Below are positions 46,321-55,088 of a stretch of 64,000 bases of DNA, piece after piece. The position numbers and the translations under genes are program-made. The notes below the pieces were generated by a model that ran no database searches, was not told the DNA's origin, and saw nothing but the letters and a program-made list of their open reading frames with translations. The first letter of the stretch is position 1. Each line of letters begins with the position of its first letter. Where the stretch lies: the NCBI GenBank assembly GCA_047602185.1, contig JASGHY010000001.1:1116001-1180000 (forward strand), in the 5' to 3' direction. Source of the DNA: PMP191F sp047602185. GTDB lineage: Bacteria; Bacteroidota; Bacteroidia; Chitinophagales; Chitinophagaceae.

Positions 46321-48087
46321 TTACTCACCCAACACGATCTCCACACGGCGGTTCTGTTTACGGCCGGTTTCTGTACTGTTAGAGGCAACCGGTTTGGTAG
46401 CACCATAACCCCTGGCTTCAATACGGCTGTCTTTCAAACCTTTTTTCAGCAGGTAGGCTTTTACAGCATTGGCACGTTGTTCAGACAGTGGGATGTTTAC
46501 CGCATCTGTACCTACATTGTCTGTATGACCATACACACCCAGCTTTAAGCCTTCAGCCACTACGGCCGATTCAAAGATCTCGTCCAGCATTCTGTAAGAA
46601 GAAGGTTTGATATTGGCAGAACCAGTTTCAAACTCGATGCTGTACGATTTGGATGATACCTCTGATGTGATCTCTCCGGCATATTTTGTTTCAATAGCCT
46701 TACCCTGCATCAGCTCGGGGTGGTTTGAAATAACAGAGAACAGGAATGACTTGTCCACTGCTTTTTCATAAGGAACAAAAGTGGGCATCAGCGAAGGATA
46801 CATTTTCACCATCAGGTTACCGAAGGTGTTGTACACCGCTTTGTAACGGTCTACTTTATCATCGCCCAGTCCATAGGTATTTGCCATATCGGAAAGGTTG
46901 AATACGGCTGAACCACCTAGGTTTACTTTCAGACCCTGTATGTCTTTTTCTTCCACACCGTTGTAATACTTCAACCAGTAATCAGCGCTTTGTTCCTGGT
47001 ACAGGTTGGTACTTACTGTTGCAGCAAACTGTTTTGCTTCGTTGTATGAACGTACCTGGTCACCAGCCTGGGCAAGGGCCACAATCATGTTTTCAACATC
47101 TGTTCTGTGGTCATACGCCCATTTCTTGATAGCGATGGTCTGGTTCGACATCTGTGAAGCATACTGTTTTGTGCTGGCAATGGTTACCAGTCCACCTTTT
47201 TTAGTGGCAACGTTCACGTCGCCGGGTGTCCAGGTTGCAACACCATCCACGCCAACAGTAGTATCTCCACCGGTTGTTTTACCATTTACGATCAGCTTTC
47301 TTTTTTCGCTGTAACCGGTAATGTATTTGTTCGGTGCATCCAGGAAGTCCGTAGCCGCAATGATGTTGATAGCATTTACGTCGTACGTGGTTTCGTCAGG
47401 ATTCACTTTTAAACCATTGTCTCCGGCCCATTTCAACAGGATGTTGATATCACCATCGCGCAATACACCGGCTACACATTTACCAAGGGCATTCTTAGGA
47501 TCCTGTTTCCAGCTTAAAGGGCCCATCACCTGGTCTTCACCATACGATTTACCGTGTGTTACAGGGATAATGATCGGTTGGTATTCTGCACCCAGCGGCT
47601 CCAGCTCTTTTGCAAGCGAAGTGATGAATGCAGGCATACCATCACCCATAAATGTGATCAGTACACCGGGTGTGTTGGGATTATTTTTATAATCACCGGC
47701 AAATTTTACCAGGTCAGCCATTTGTTTGTTACAGTCGTCCTGGCGTACGTAGGTAATATCTACGTGAGCCTTATCGAACAAGGAGCCTTTGGCAGTGCGA
47801 ACACCACCGTTGGCATACATGGCTGAGAACTGGCTGTTCCATGCCATACGTTCCCAGGTAATGGCTGTACCGCCGTTCACTGCATTTTCAGAAGCAGGCA
47901 AGGGCAATTGCACTGCATTGCTTCCCAGTGAAGCTTCCGGCGCGTCCGGCAGACTTACCTTACCGATCTCAACTGATTCGGCAGCAGCCTTAGGACGATT
48001 CTGATACCATCTTACGCCGAGGATACCGGCTGTTACTACGATGGCTACTATAAATAATTTACCTGCGGGTTTTAATTTCACTGACAT
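46321..48087 (-). CDS. Membrane-anchored solute-binding-like domain fused to OmpA peptidoglycan-binding domain
   Basis: A 588-residue envelope protein of unusual make-up. Residues 9-27 are a single hydrophobic helix without a clear cleavage site, so it is probably anchored in the inner membrane. Residues about 75-450 look like a periplasmic solute-binding fold of the taurine/nitrate/phosphate type (ITWERMAWNSQFSAMYANGG, then VLITFMGDGMPAFITSL, IIAATDFLDAPN and KKWAYDHRTDVENMIVAL, separate pieces). Residues about 460-588 are an OmpA domain (SIEFETGSANI, YGHTDNVGTDAVN, NRRVEIVLGE) with the Asp and Arg needed to bind peptidoglycan. It is collinear with the ABC permease and ATPase genes and could be their binding protein fixed to the wall. 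Confidence 0.85.
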   Translation of the reverse strand: MSVKLKPAGKLFIVAIVVTAGILGVRWYQNRPKAAAESVEIGKVSLPDAPEASLGSNAVQLPLPASENAVNGGTAITWERMAWNSQFSAMYANGGVRTAKGSLFDKAHVDITYVRQDDCNKQMADLVKFAGDYKNNPNTPGVLITFMGDGMPAFITSLAKELEPLGAEYQPIIIPVTHGKSYGEDQVMGPLSWKQDPKNALGKCVAGVLRDGDINILLKWAGDNGLKVNPDETTYDVNAINIIAATDFLDAPNKYITGYSEKRKLIVNGKTTGGDTTVGVDGVATWTPGDVNVATKKGGLVTIASTKQYASQMSNQTIAIKKWAYDHRTDVENMIVALAQAGDQVRSYNEAKQFAATVSTNLYQEQSADYWLKYYNGVEEKDIQGLKVNLGGSAVFNLSDMANTYGLGDDKVDRYKAVYNTFGNLMVKMYPSLMPTFVPYEKAVDKSFLFSVISNHPELMQGKAIETKYAGEITSEVSSKSYSIEFETGSANIKPSSYRMLDEIFESAVVAEGLKLGVYGHTDNVGTDAVNIPLSEQRANAVKAYLLKKGLKDSRIEARGYGATKPVASNSTETGRKQNRRVEIVLGE

Positions 48088-48485
48088 TGTTATTCTATTT
48101 AAGTGTTTTTTGTTTGTTGTTTACTTTTTTGGTTTTGTAAGGACATGGATTGGTCATTCAGCTTTTGAGATGCTTTTTTTGAAGCATTCTTTGCTGTTGT
48201 TTAAATACAGGTTATAGGTGAGGATTTATGCTGAACGCTTAACCCTAATACAGGTTATAGGTTTTAAGTTGTAGGTTATAAGTACTGCTAAACGCGGAAC
48301 GCTCAACGCCTAACGCGAATACGAGCCGCGAGCAATACAAGCCAGCAGGCAAGTTTGCAGTTGTTCTAACCTCAAATTTCAAACATCCAATCTCAAACCC
48401 AGTATCCAGTGACCTGTATCCGGTATCTTTCTTTTCACATTTCACGTCCCCACTCACGATTGACGACTCACGTCTCACGATCTCT
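48088..48485. repeat. Gap with dispersed repeat family inside the envelope gene block
   Basis: No gene. From about 48205 to 48480 it carries the word mosaic (caggttataggttttaagtt, aacgcctaacgcgaatacga, ttgcagttgttctaa, caaacatccaatctcaaacc). It separates the SBP-OmpA gene from the two coiled-coil genes, so co-transcription across it is uncertain. The upstream 100 bases may hold the promoter of the SBP-OmpA gene; no TAnnTTTG box is clear. Confidence 0.65.
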
Positions 48486-49478
48486 TTAGTCTAACAATCC
48501 GCGATACCTGTCATTTACATTTACTCCCTTTAGTTTGCCGTTGTCTTTGTTGTTTTCCAACGCATCCCTGGTGTAGTTGAAGTCGTTGCTCATATCAAAA
48601 CGGTTGATGAGTTCGATGGCCTGGGCAGATTTTGCTTTATCTTCCAGTACCCTGTCGTCCATAAACCTCGACGTAACATCGATGGCTGATTTGATATGAC
48701 CGATCTTTTCCCCGATCCTTTCTTTTAATACAGCCAATGCTTTCTCAGCATCCCTGTTCAGATCATCATCACCTTTAAAGGCTTTCATAGCACTGCTTAC
48801 AGCAGACAAACCAGTAGTAACTGAATAGTAAAGATCCTTTTTGGCTTCAAGGTCAAGCTTTGCATCTTCCAGCATAATACCGCTTTCCTCGTAGGCCATG
48901 TCGGCAAATTTTACCAGTTTGTCAAGATCGCCTACTATAGGAGTTACATTGTCGATGTACTCCCGGCAACGCAATACGTTGTTAGCGTAGAGGTCTACCT
49001 GGCGTGGATTACCTTTTTCTACCTGCAGGATCTTTACTTTCTGAGCATTCAGTTGCAGTTCTTTTTCTTTTTCCTGCAATTTGCCCATCAGTTCGCTTTG
49101 CTTTCCTTTAAGGCGTGCTGATTGCTTGAACAGTGTGTTACGGTCATCGTAACCCTGGTCTATCTTGGCCTGCAGAATGCTGAACGGGTTCAGCTCTATA
49201 GCAAGACCAATAGTGTAGTTGGCAATAAACTCTGAAAAGTATTTCAGCGCTCTCCAGAATTTTTTATTGGTAACGATCATCAGTAACGTTCCCAATACCA
49301 CTCCACCAATCACCAGGTTTACCAGGTTCCAGGTTACGGTTACCAGCCAGGGCAACACATAAGTAAGGAACCCATAGGAAAGGCCCACCAGCAGGCTCAG
49401 GCCTACCACCGTAGTGGCGAGGTTCTTTGGTTCGGAGAACCAGCCGGCTTTTTTAGTTGTTTGTAAGTTGTTCATCAT
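48486..49478 (-). CDS. Two-TM membrane protein with long coiled coil
   Basis: A 330-residue protein. Two hydrophobic helices (about residues 20-45 and 50-70) are followed by a short amphipathic part and a long coiled coil (about 100-230: LKGKQSELMGKLQEKEKELQ and similar heptads), then a helical tail. The coiled-coil portion has PspA-like composition, but I cannot assign a family. It is 14 bases downstream of another coiled-coil gene and is clearly co-transcribed with it. The pair lies upstream of the SBP-OmpA, permease and ATPase genes on the same strand, suggesting an envelope-stress or transport-associated complex (inference). Confidence 0.75.
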   Translation of the reverse strand: MMNNLQTTKKAGWFSEPKNLATTVVGLSLLVGLSYGFLTYVLPWLVTVTWNLVNLVIGGVVLGTLLMIVTNKKFWRALKYFSEFIANYTIGLAIELNPFSILQAKIDQGYDDRNTLFKQSARLKGKQSELMGKLQEKEKELQLNAQKVKILQVEKGNPRQVDLYANNVLRCREYIDNVTPIVGDLDKLVKFADMAYEESGIMLEDAKLDLEAKKDLYYSVTTGLSAVSSAMKAFKGDDDLNRDAEKALAVLKERIGEKIGHIKSAIDVTSRFMDDRVLEDKAKSAQAIELINRFDMSNDFNYTRDALENNKDNGKLKGVNVNDRYRGLLD

Positions 49479-49492
49479 GGTTGTTTTAATTG

Positions 49493-50122
49493 TTATACTA
49501 TATATTGTTTTATCTTTTCCACATCATGCTCTATGCGGTTTTTCATAACAGCTAATGCCGCTTTGTAACCGCCCGTATTGCTTTCGATCTTCTGCTCATT
49601 TTCTTTTACTTCATTCTCCAGCAATACGATCTGCTGCTGCAGGTCAATGATCTCCTGCGAAAGCTGCTGAATACGCCCGGCTGCATTACTGATCTCGTTC
49701 TTTTTTGCCTGTACTTTTTCTTCCAGTGCTACAGATACTGTTGACAGAAAGTTCTTCGCATCCGTGTCGAGTACCTGTTGGTATTCGGCAGCAGTACTCA
49801 ATAACTTTTGTTTGTCAAGCCCCTGCACCTGCAAGCCTGCAAATGCGGCACTGTAACGTGCTTTTTCATCTGCAATACCCTGCATGGCTTCAATCATCTT
49901 CGAGAACTCGAAGTAATCGGGCCCCGGTATGTTTGCTTCTTTGAACAACCGGTCAAAATAATCCCTGAACTTACCACTGACGTCTGCCGGTGGTGTATTG
50001 CTGTAGGTAGCAGCAACAGGGGAGGAAGTAATGTTGGTGACTGCCGGCTTTTCTGTAACAGGTTTGCTGTCATCAGATACTTCCATAAAAGCCGAGAGGA
50101 TCTTTTTGCCAATACTGGCCAT
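49493..50122 (-). CDS. Soluble coiled-coil protein
   Basis: A 209-residue cytosolic protein with no signal peptide. The N-terminal 60 residues are low-complexity (Ser/Thr/Pro/Ala-rich linker), the centre is a small helical domain (FRDYFDRLFKEANIPGPDYFEF), and residues about 110-200 form a coiled coil (KKNEISNAAGRIQQLSQEII). No family is recognised. The distinct FRDYFDRLF...PGPDYFEF sentence may be useful for searching. First of the two-gene pair with the membrane coiled-coil protein. Confidence 0.75.
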   Translation of the reverse strand: MASIGKKILSAFMEVSDDSKPVTEKPAVTNITSSPVAATYSNTPPADVSGKFRDYFDRLFKEANIPGPDYFEFSKMIEAMQGIADEKARYSAAFAGLQVQGLDKQKLLSTAAEYQQVLDTDAKNFLSTVSVALEEKVQAKKNEISNAAGRIQQLSQEIIDLQQQIVLLENEVKENEQKIESNTGGYKAALAVMKNRIEHDVEKIKQYIV

Positions 50123-50406
50123 GGTTTTTAGGTTTTATTTGTTAATAATGCTTAATGCCTGATGCTTAACGCGGAACGATGAATGCTAAACACAGTTTAA
50201 GAACATGCTTTCACTTTTTCATTCTACATTCATTGTTCATCATTCGATATTATCCCAGCTGAACGCAGAACACAGTTACGGCTGTTTTCACTTCTTCATT
50301 CCGCATTCATCATTTCTTATTTTACATTCCCGACAGAGCATAGCTTTCCCGTTGCGTAACCAACACGGTTATGCCAGGTTGTTAGCTTGCTATGTACGGG
50401 GAATGC

Positions 50407-50601
50407 TTAGGGCATCGGAAACCACTCACCACCGCCGAAAACCTTTGTTAAGGTGCCGGGCATCAGTTTGTGCTTGCTACGTGCAGGCCATAGTGGTCGC
50501 TGTTTGGTAGTAGCAGATGAAGGCGATTGCTGTTTGCTGTTAGGTTGTTTGGCACACAGTAGCAATACGGTGCCTATCACCACAGCCAGTAATGGTTGCA
50601 T
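50407..50601 (-). CDS. Possible small single-TM protein
   Basis: A 64-residue reading frame on the same strand as the block that follows it. It starts MQPLLAVVIGTVLLLCA, a good hydrophobic anchor, then a basic, Gln/Ser-rich stretch. No homologue is recognised. It is 284 bases upstream of the coiled-coil gene. The frame also has a TTG two codons further upstream. It may be genuine, given the clear TM segment, but codon support is weak. Confidence 0.4.
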   Translation of the reverse strand: MQPLLAVVIGTVLLLCAKQPNSKQQSPSSATTKQRPLWPARSKHKLMPGTLTKVFGGGEWFPMP

Positions 50602-51838
50602 GATCAATAAATGAATTGATGTTAAAATGAATTACTGCGATACCCCGCGGGTACACATAAACTCGGTGAAGTCTTTACTGTTTGGGAAGAATTTACAGGC
50701 TGGAGAATCCCGGTGGTTTAACCCTTACACTGTTGCTACGGGCAAACAAATAATCCAGAATTGCGTGTGTCATATGTTATGGAGCGATGCGCTCCGTTTA
50801 TTTGATGAATCAAAGATATAGTTGGTTTAACGTTTTGTTATAACCGATAGGGACCAGCGGGACTTGCGTTCATAAGAGTGGTAGAGTATGGATGATGAGC
50901 GGTAATATACTGGTCTCGGCGGCCTTATACGGGTTTAAGCGGCTGGCGGCATTGATGAGTGGCGCTGGGGACTGATGACTGAATTAAAGCTGCCAAAGCA
51001 AAAACATTCTGTATGTGATTGATTATGCCTCAGATATATATGAAAAATGTTGTCGCTTGCAACGTTGTTGAAACTAGCTACGCTGAACGCTGAACGTGTA
51101 ATGCCTGACGCTAATACAAGTTGGCAGTTGGCAATTTGCAGTTAAACCAGTGAATAGTGAATGGTCAATAGTGAATGCGAGCCGATAAGAATACAAGTTG
51201 GCAGTTAAACCAGTCAATAGTCAATACGAGCCGCGAGCAAATACAAGCCCGGAGGCAAGTTTGCAGTTGTTCTAATCTCAAATGTCAAACACCAAATCTC
51301 AAATCCAGCATCCAATCATAAAACCTCTACATCCCCAAAATCAGAAATCCTGTAATTTGAAACTGTCCGTGCTATCCATGATTTCCCGTTTTTGGAATAC
51401 TACCTACCAACGTTACACCAGATCCATACCAAACAAACACCAGGTTTTCGGATATTCCCGTTTAAACCCTTAGTGGATACGCTTTAATATACAAGCTGGA
51501 CATAACCTGGTCATAAGCTGCCCCCTGTATGACCATAACAAAACAGCCTTCACCCGGCCACTAAGCCAGATGTCCCGGAGAGGGAATTTATGATTTGGGA
51601 ATTGAGGGATTTTGAGATAAAAATATTGAATATCGAATGCCCAATGTTCAATTTCGAAGGAAAACCATAAGAAAGTTAGCGGTTGGCAATTTGCAGTTAA
51701 ACCAGTGAATAGTCAATGGTGAATAGTGAATATGAACTGCGAGCAAATACAGGAAGACCAGTTGTATTGATCAAATGTCAAACACCAAATTTCAAATCCA
51801 GTATCCGGTAACCGGCTTTGCGGATCTTAGCCGTCTTT
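50602..51838. repeat. Long non-coding gap with two copies of dispersed repeat family
   Basis: No credible gene in about 1.2 kb. One copy of the word mosaic runs from about 51060 to 51350 (19-nt core with one mismatch at 51147-51165), and a second from about 51590 to 51835 (core exact at 51702-51720). The mosaics are in the same orientation and are separated by unrelated sequence. The first 400 bases (50640-51050) look unstructured. Confidence 0.7.
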
Positions 51839-51890
51839 GCATGAAATCACAAATCCGGGAATTACGCTAACGATTGTTAGTATAATCTGC

Positions 51891-51898
51891 TATATTTG
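51891..51898 (+). promoter_or_regulatory. -7 element for thiolase gene
   Basis: TATATTTG, exact TAnnTTTG. A TTG lies 14 bases upstream, closer than usual. It places the start of transcription downstream of a longer possible start, fixing the gene start at 51939. Confidence 0.55.
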
Positions 51899-51938
51899 TG
51901 TACTAAAAAAGGAATTTACCCATAAAAAGTCAGGCTAT

Positions 51939-53129
51939 ATGAATAAACGCGAAGTTGTAATTGTTTCTGCGGTTCGTACTCCTATAGGAAGTTTTGGCGG
52001 CGCATTGAAAGATTTTTCAGCTACCCATCTTGGTGCAGTAGCTATCAAAGGCGCTGTGGAAAAGGCTGGCATTGAGCCCGCACAAGTACAGGATGTATTG
52101 ATGGGCTGTGTATTACAGGCTAACCTGGGACAGGCACCTGCAAGACAGGCAGCTAAATTTGCAGGGTTACCTGATAGCGTGAACTGTACTACTGTGAATA
52201 AGGTGTGTGCCAGCGGTATGAAAGCCATCTCGCAGGCTGCACAAAGCATAGCTTTAGGCGATGCTGATATTGTAGTGGCTGGTGGCATGGAAAGCATGAG
52301 TAATGTGCCCTTTTACAGCGGCACTATGCGCTGGGGGAATAAATATGGTAATGCTGTATTTGCCGATGGTATTGCAAAGGATGGCTTAACTGATGTGTAT
52401 GATGGTAAAGCAATGGGTAACGCGGCTGAACTTTGCGCGCGCGAATGTGGTATAAGTCGTGAGGATCAGGACGCATTCGCCATATCAAGCTACCAGCGTT
52501 CACAGGCCGCCTGGAGTGAAGGTAAGTTTGCCAATGAGATCGTTCCTGTTTCCATTCCGCAGCGTAAAGGCGATGCCCTGTTGTTTGCAAAAGATGAAGA
52601 GCCTTATAATGTGAAGTTTGATAAGATCCCGGAACTGAAACCCGCTTTTGATAAAAATGGTACCGTAACAGCGGCCAATGCAAGTACACTGAATGATGGT
52701 GCAGCTGCACTGGTATTGATGAGCAGGGAAAAAGCTGATGAACTGGGATTGAAACCAATTGCAAGAGTAGTTTCTTATGCTGATGCAGAACAGGCTCCTG
52801 AATGGTTTACCACAACGCCTTCACTGGCTGTACCCAAAGCGGTAGCAAAGGCTGGTTTAAAAATGGAAGAGATCAGCTACTGGGAATTGAATGAAGCATT
52901 TGCAGTAGTTGGTATTGAGAATACAAAAAGAATGAAACTGGACCCTGCAAAAGTGAATGTGAATGGTGGCGCTGTTTCTTTAGGTCATCCTTTGGGTTGC
53001 AGTGGAGCACGTGTTATTGTAACGCTGGTAAACGTATTGTTGCAAAATAAGGCTCAATACGGTGCTGCAGGGATCTGTAACGGTGGTGGTGGCGCCAGCG
53101 CAATGGTGATTGAAAACCTGTCAAGATAA
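51939..53129 (+). CDS. Acetyl-CoA acetyltransferase (thiolase II)
   Basis: Condenses two acetyl-CoA to acetoacetyl-CoA, or the reverse, in fatty-acid or ketone-body metabolism. The 396-residue protein has the catalytic residues in the expected places: Cys90 (KVCASGM) for acyl transfer, His350 (SLGHPLG) and Cys380 (GICNGGGGAS) for proton transfer, matching Cys89/His348/Cys378 of the Zoogloea enzyme. It begins MNKREVVIVSAVRTPIGSFGG, a family hallmark (split before the glycines). The frame is open 34 codons further upstream, but those lie before the promoter. A terminator follows directly. Confidence 0.95.
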   Translation: MNKREVVIVSAVRTPIGSFGGALKDFSATHLGAVAIKGAVEKAGIEPAQVQDVLMGCVLQANLGQAPARQAAKFAGLPDSVNCTTVNKVCASGMKAISQAAQSIALGDADIVVAGGMESMSNVPFYSGTMRWGNKYGNAVFADGIAKDGLTDVYDGKAMGNAAELCARECGISREDQDAFAISSYQRSQAAWSEGKFANEIVPVSIPQRKGDALLFAKDEEPYNVKFDKIPELKPAFDKNGTVTAANASTLNDGAAALVLMSREKADELGLKPIARVVSYADAEQAPEWFTTTPSLAVPKAVAKAGLKMEEISYWELNEAFAVVGIENTKRMKLDPAKVNVNGGAVSLGHPLGCSGARVIVTLVNVLLQNKAQYGAAGICNGGGGASAMVIENLSR

Positions 53130-53152
53130 GATTGTTTTGTTAGTGTTTATTT

Positions 53153-53179
53153 AAGCTCCGCAGTTTGCGGGGCTTTTTT
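53153..53179 (+). terminator. Terminator after thiolase gene
   Basis: 9-bp stem aagctccgc/gcggggctt (one G-U pair) with a 5-base loop and six T residues. Confidence 0.85.
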
Positions 53180-53220
53180 ATTAAATACAGGATTGGGCAC
53201 GCAAAGGGTGATGAAGGTTT

Positions 53221-53582
53221 AAGGTTTAAAGTATAAGGGAGCATCGCGGTTAAGCTGATCCGGTCAGAGACCGGGTGCATATAGCGGGCACGAGAGAGGC
53301 TGCGTGAACTCTCCAGCCCGTTTAAGCGCTACGGTAGTCGTCCTTTGGAAGGACGACTACCGTTACCAATACCTCGCACCAGAAGAAGGTGTAAGGTTTA
53401 AAGTATAAGGGAGCATCGCGGTTAAGCTGGTCCGGTCAGAGACCGGGTGCATATAGCGGGCACGAGAGAGGCTGCGTGAACTCTCCAGCCAGTTTAAGCT
53501 CTACGGTAGTCGTCCTTTGGAAGGACGACTACCGTTGCCAACACCTCGCGCCAGAAGAAGGTGTAAGGTTTAAAGTATAAGG
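53221..53582 (+). repeat. Tandem 172-bp structured repeat (two full units and a partial third)
   Basis: Two units of exactly 172 bp (53221-53392 and 53393-53564) differ at about six positions; a third begins and stops after about 18 bases. Each unit has a perfect 15-bp hairpin with a 3-base loop (53331-53363 and 53503-53535, acggtagtcgtcctt and its complement), and smaller stems: ccggt/accgg (53261-53275) and gagag/ctctc. None of the differences falls in the long hairpin. No reading frame spans the units. Function unknown: possible structured RNA pair, or a mobile palindromic element. Confidence 0.85.
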
Positions 53583-53684
53583 ATGCTTTGCTTTCGGGGT
53601 AAGTGGGTGTTTTTGATTTTCGCTCATGCTTTCCCGATGTATATGGGTTTATCTATACACCCTGATAATTCTTTTATTGATCGC

Positions 53685-53715
53685 TTTGGTTATTGAAAGG
53701 GGCTTTATATATTTG
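53685..53715 (+). promoter_or_regulatory. Consensus promoter of outer-membrane barrel gene
   Basis: TTTG at 53685-53688, exactly 19 bases, then TATATTTG at 53708-53715: a full match to the Bacteroidota consensus. It lies 58 bases before the ATG. Confidence 0.8.
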
Positions 53716-53773
53716 AGACCATTAAAACGGGATCATAAACAATAACCCTTAATTACCCCTCACTACTTTAGTT

Positions 53774-54373
53774 ATGAAAAAAATGATTGTATTGCTGGTA
53801 ATGGCCTTTGCTGCCACTACAGCCTTTTCCCAAACATTTATGCACGGTGCCGGTGTTAACATTTTCGTCAGTAAAGTATCTGGCGCAGATGCAAGCGTGT
53901 ACGGAGGTTTCAGTTATTCTCCACGTGTAACTTTCCTGGAAACAGAAACGCTTTCGCTGTCAGCAGGTATTCCGCTCAGCATTGGCCTGGCAGGTAGTTA
54001 TTCGTATAATTCAGACCTGTATGGCTCTGAAGAAGAGAACAGTCTTCGTTTTATGCTGAATGCCCCACTGATCGTTGACCTGAACATTGGTGCAGGATCT
54101 ACTAAAGAAAATGAAAGCCGCTTTGGTTTCTTTGTAGGTGGCGGCTTTGGTTTGCACTATGGCGATTTCCTGGTGATCAAAGAAGATGAAGGTCGTGGAT
54201 ATTCTTACCAGGATAAGGCTTCTTCTACTACTTACGGCCCTGCCGGTAACGTAGGTTTCCGTCTTGCAGTAGGAAGTCATCAGAAGAATATTGAAACCAA
54301 GTTTTCATTCATGAAAGGGATCAATGATTATAAGCCTACTATTTTTGGTGTAAATGTTTCGTTCCTTTTCTAG
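53774..54373 (+). CDS. Outer-membrane beta-barrel protein
   Basis: A 199-residue exported protein with a signal peptide (MKKMIVLLVMAFAATTAFSQ). The mature part has alternating aromatic/hydrophobic beta strands (GGFSYSPRVTFLETETLSLS, FGFFVGGGFGLHYGDF) and ends in VNVSFLF, a C-terminal Phe-type barrel signature, suggesting an 8-strand barrel of the OmpA/outer-membrane protein beta-barrel kind. Function unknown. It has a consensus promoter and a strong terminator, suggesting it is a well-expressed single-gene unit. Confidence 0.85.
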   Translation: MKKMIVLLVMAFAATTAFSQTFMHGAGVNIFVSKVSGADASVYGGFSYSPRVTFLETETLSLSAGIPLSIGLAGSYSYNSDLYGSEEENSLRFMLNAPLIVDLNIGAGSTKENESRFGFFVGGGFGLHYGDFLVIKEDEGRGYSYQDKASSTTYGPAGNVGFRLAVGSHQKNIETKFSFMKGINDYKPTIFGVNVSFLF

Positions 54374-54392
54374 GATCATTATAGCATTAATT

Positions 54393-54427
54393 AAAAAGCA
54401 GGGCCTTTATCAGTGTCCTGCTTTTTT
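54393..54427. terminator. Bidirectional terminator between convergent genes
   Basis: 9-bp stem aaaagcagg/cctgctttt with a 14-base loop, an A-run before and a T-run after. It serves the barrel gene on the plus strand and may serve the SRPBCC gene on the minus strand. Confidence 0.8.
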
Positions 54428-54483
54428 ATTGGAATAAGCCTGCCTTTAGCTCAAACCAATCGGGTTGGACTGCTGTGGTCGGA

Positions 54484-54924
54484 TCAATTTTTCTCCGCTA
54501 ATTCTTTTACTAACTGAAGTGCCTTAGGCCATATCTCTGAAAAATAATCCATGTACTCTTTTGTGATCTGCATATCTACAATTAATTCTGTACTGCCGTT
54601 TGATGAACGGAGTGTATAATTTTCAGTAGCGCCAGCCCATTTTTTTACGGCTTCACTCTCCAGGTCTTCCACGCCGTCCTTTACGAACCCGAGATGTTTG
54701 AACGACATATATTCATTAGGGCGGTTTTCGGCAACAACAGATACCATGCCTGCGTTTTTAGCGTCGAGGAATAATACCTTGCTGCCGGTTTTCCAGTCTG
54801 TTTCAGCGCGGGAGCCTTCTGAAAATACAGCTGTCCATTTGCGATAGGAGCCATCGTTCCAGAGTACCTGCCATACTGTTTCTTTTGGCGCATCGATAGT
54901 GATGGTAAATTCTTTTTTTTCCAT
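54484..54924 (-). CDS. SRPBCC (START/AHSA1-like) domain protein
   Basis: A 146-residue cytosolic protein of the helix-grip fold. The start FTITIDAPKETVWQVLWN is the classic entry strand and helix of SRPBCC proteins, and the C-terminal long helix (SEIWPKALQLVKELAEKN) closes the cavity. Family members bind hydrophobic ligands; this one is of the polyketide-cyclase/AHSA1 kind, with no catalytic residue evident. It converges on the barrel gene. No promoter box seen. Confidence 0.85.
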   Translation of the reverse strand: MEKKEFTITIDAPKETVWQVLWNDGSYRKWTAVFSEGSRAETDWKTGSKVLFLDAKNAGMVSVVAENRPNEYMSFKHLGFVKDGVEDLESEAVKKWAGATENYTLRSSNGSTELIVDMQITKEYMDYFSEIWPKALQLVKELAEKN

Positions 54925-55054
54925 AGCTGTTATTTTATGGAATAAAGTTCAGTTATTTCATATTGTGTTTTCAGGTGCAATGACGACTATTTAAAGGGGT
55001 AAACGCGACAAGCGTAAATGAGAAGATGGTAACAAATATGTTATCTGAAAGAAG

Positions 55055-55084
55055 TTGTTCCGTAATGTTTACAGGTTAACTTTG
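55055..55084 (+). promoter_or_regulatory. Consensus promoter of GNAT gene, possibly leaderless
   Basis: TTG at 55055-55057, 19 bases, then TAACTTTG at 55077-55084. The ATG is only four bases beyond the -7 box, so transcription probably starts at or next to the start codon. Confidence 0.7.
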
Positions 55085-55088
55085 AAGT

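Noticed and set aside
50627..50821. A 64-residue plus-strand frame
   Set aside because: No promoter, no hydrophobic or structural pattern, and it lies in a gap otherwise filled with repeat words.
51837..51938. Longer N-terminus for the thiolase
   Set aside because: The extra 34 codons lie upstream of and across the -7 promoter box, and the family starts at MNKREVVIVSAVRTP.
53261..53330. tRNA-like or known riboswitch in the 172-bp repeat
   Set aside because: No acceptor/T-arm geometry, no CCA, and one stem that pairs in unit 1 is broken in unit 2; no known riboswitch core was recognised.
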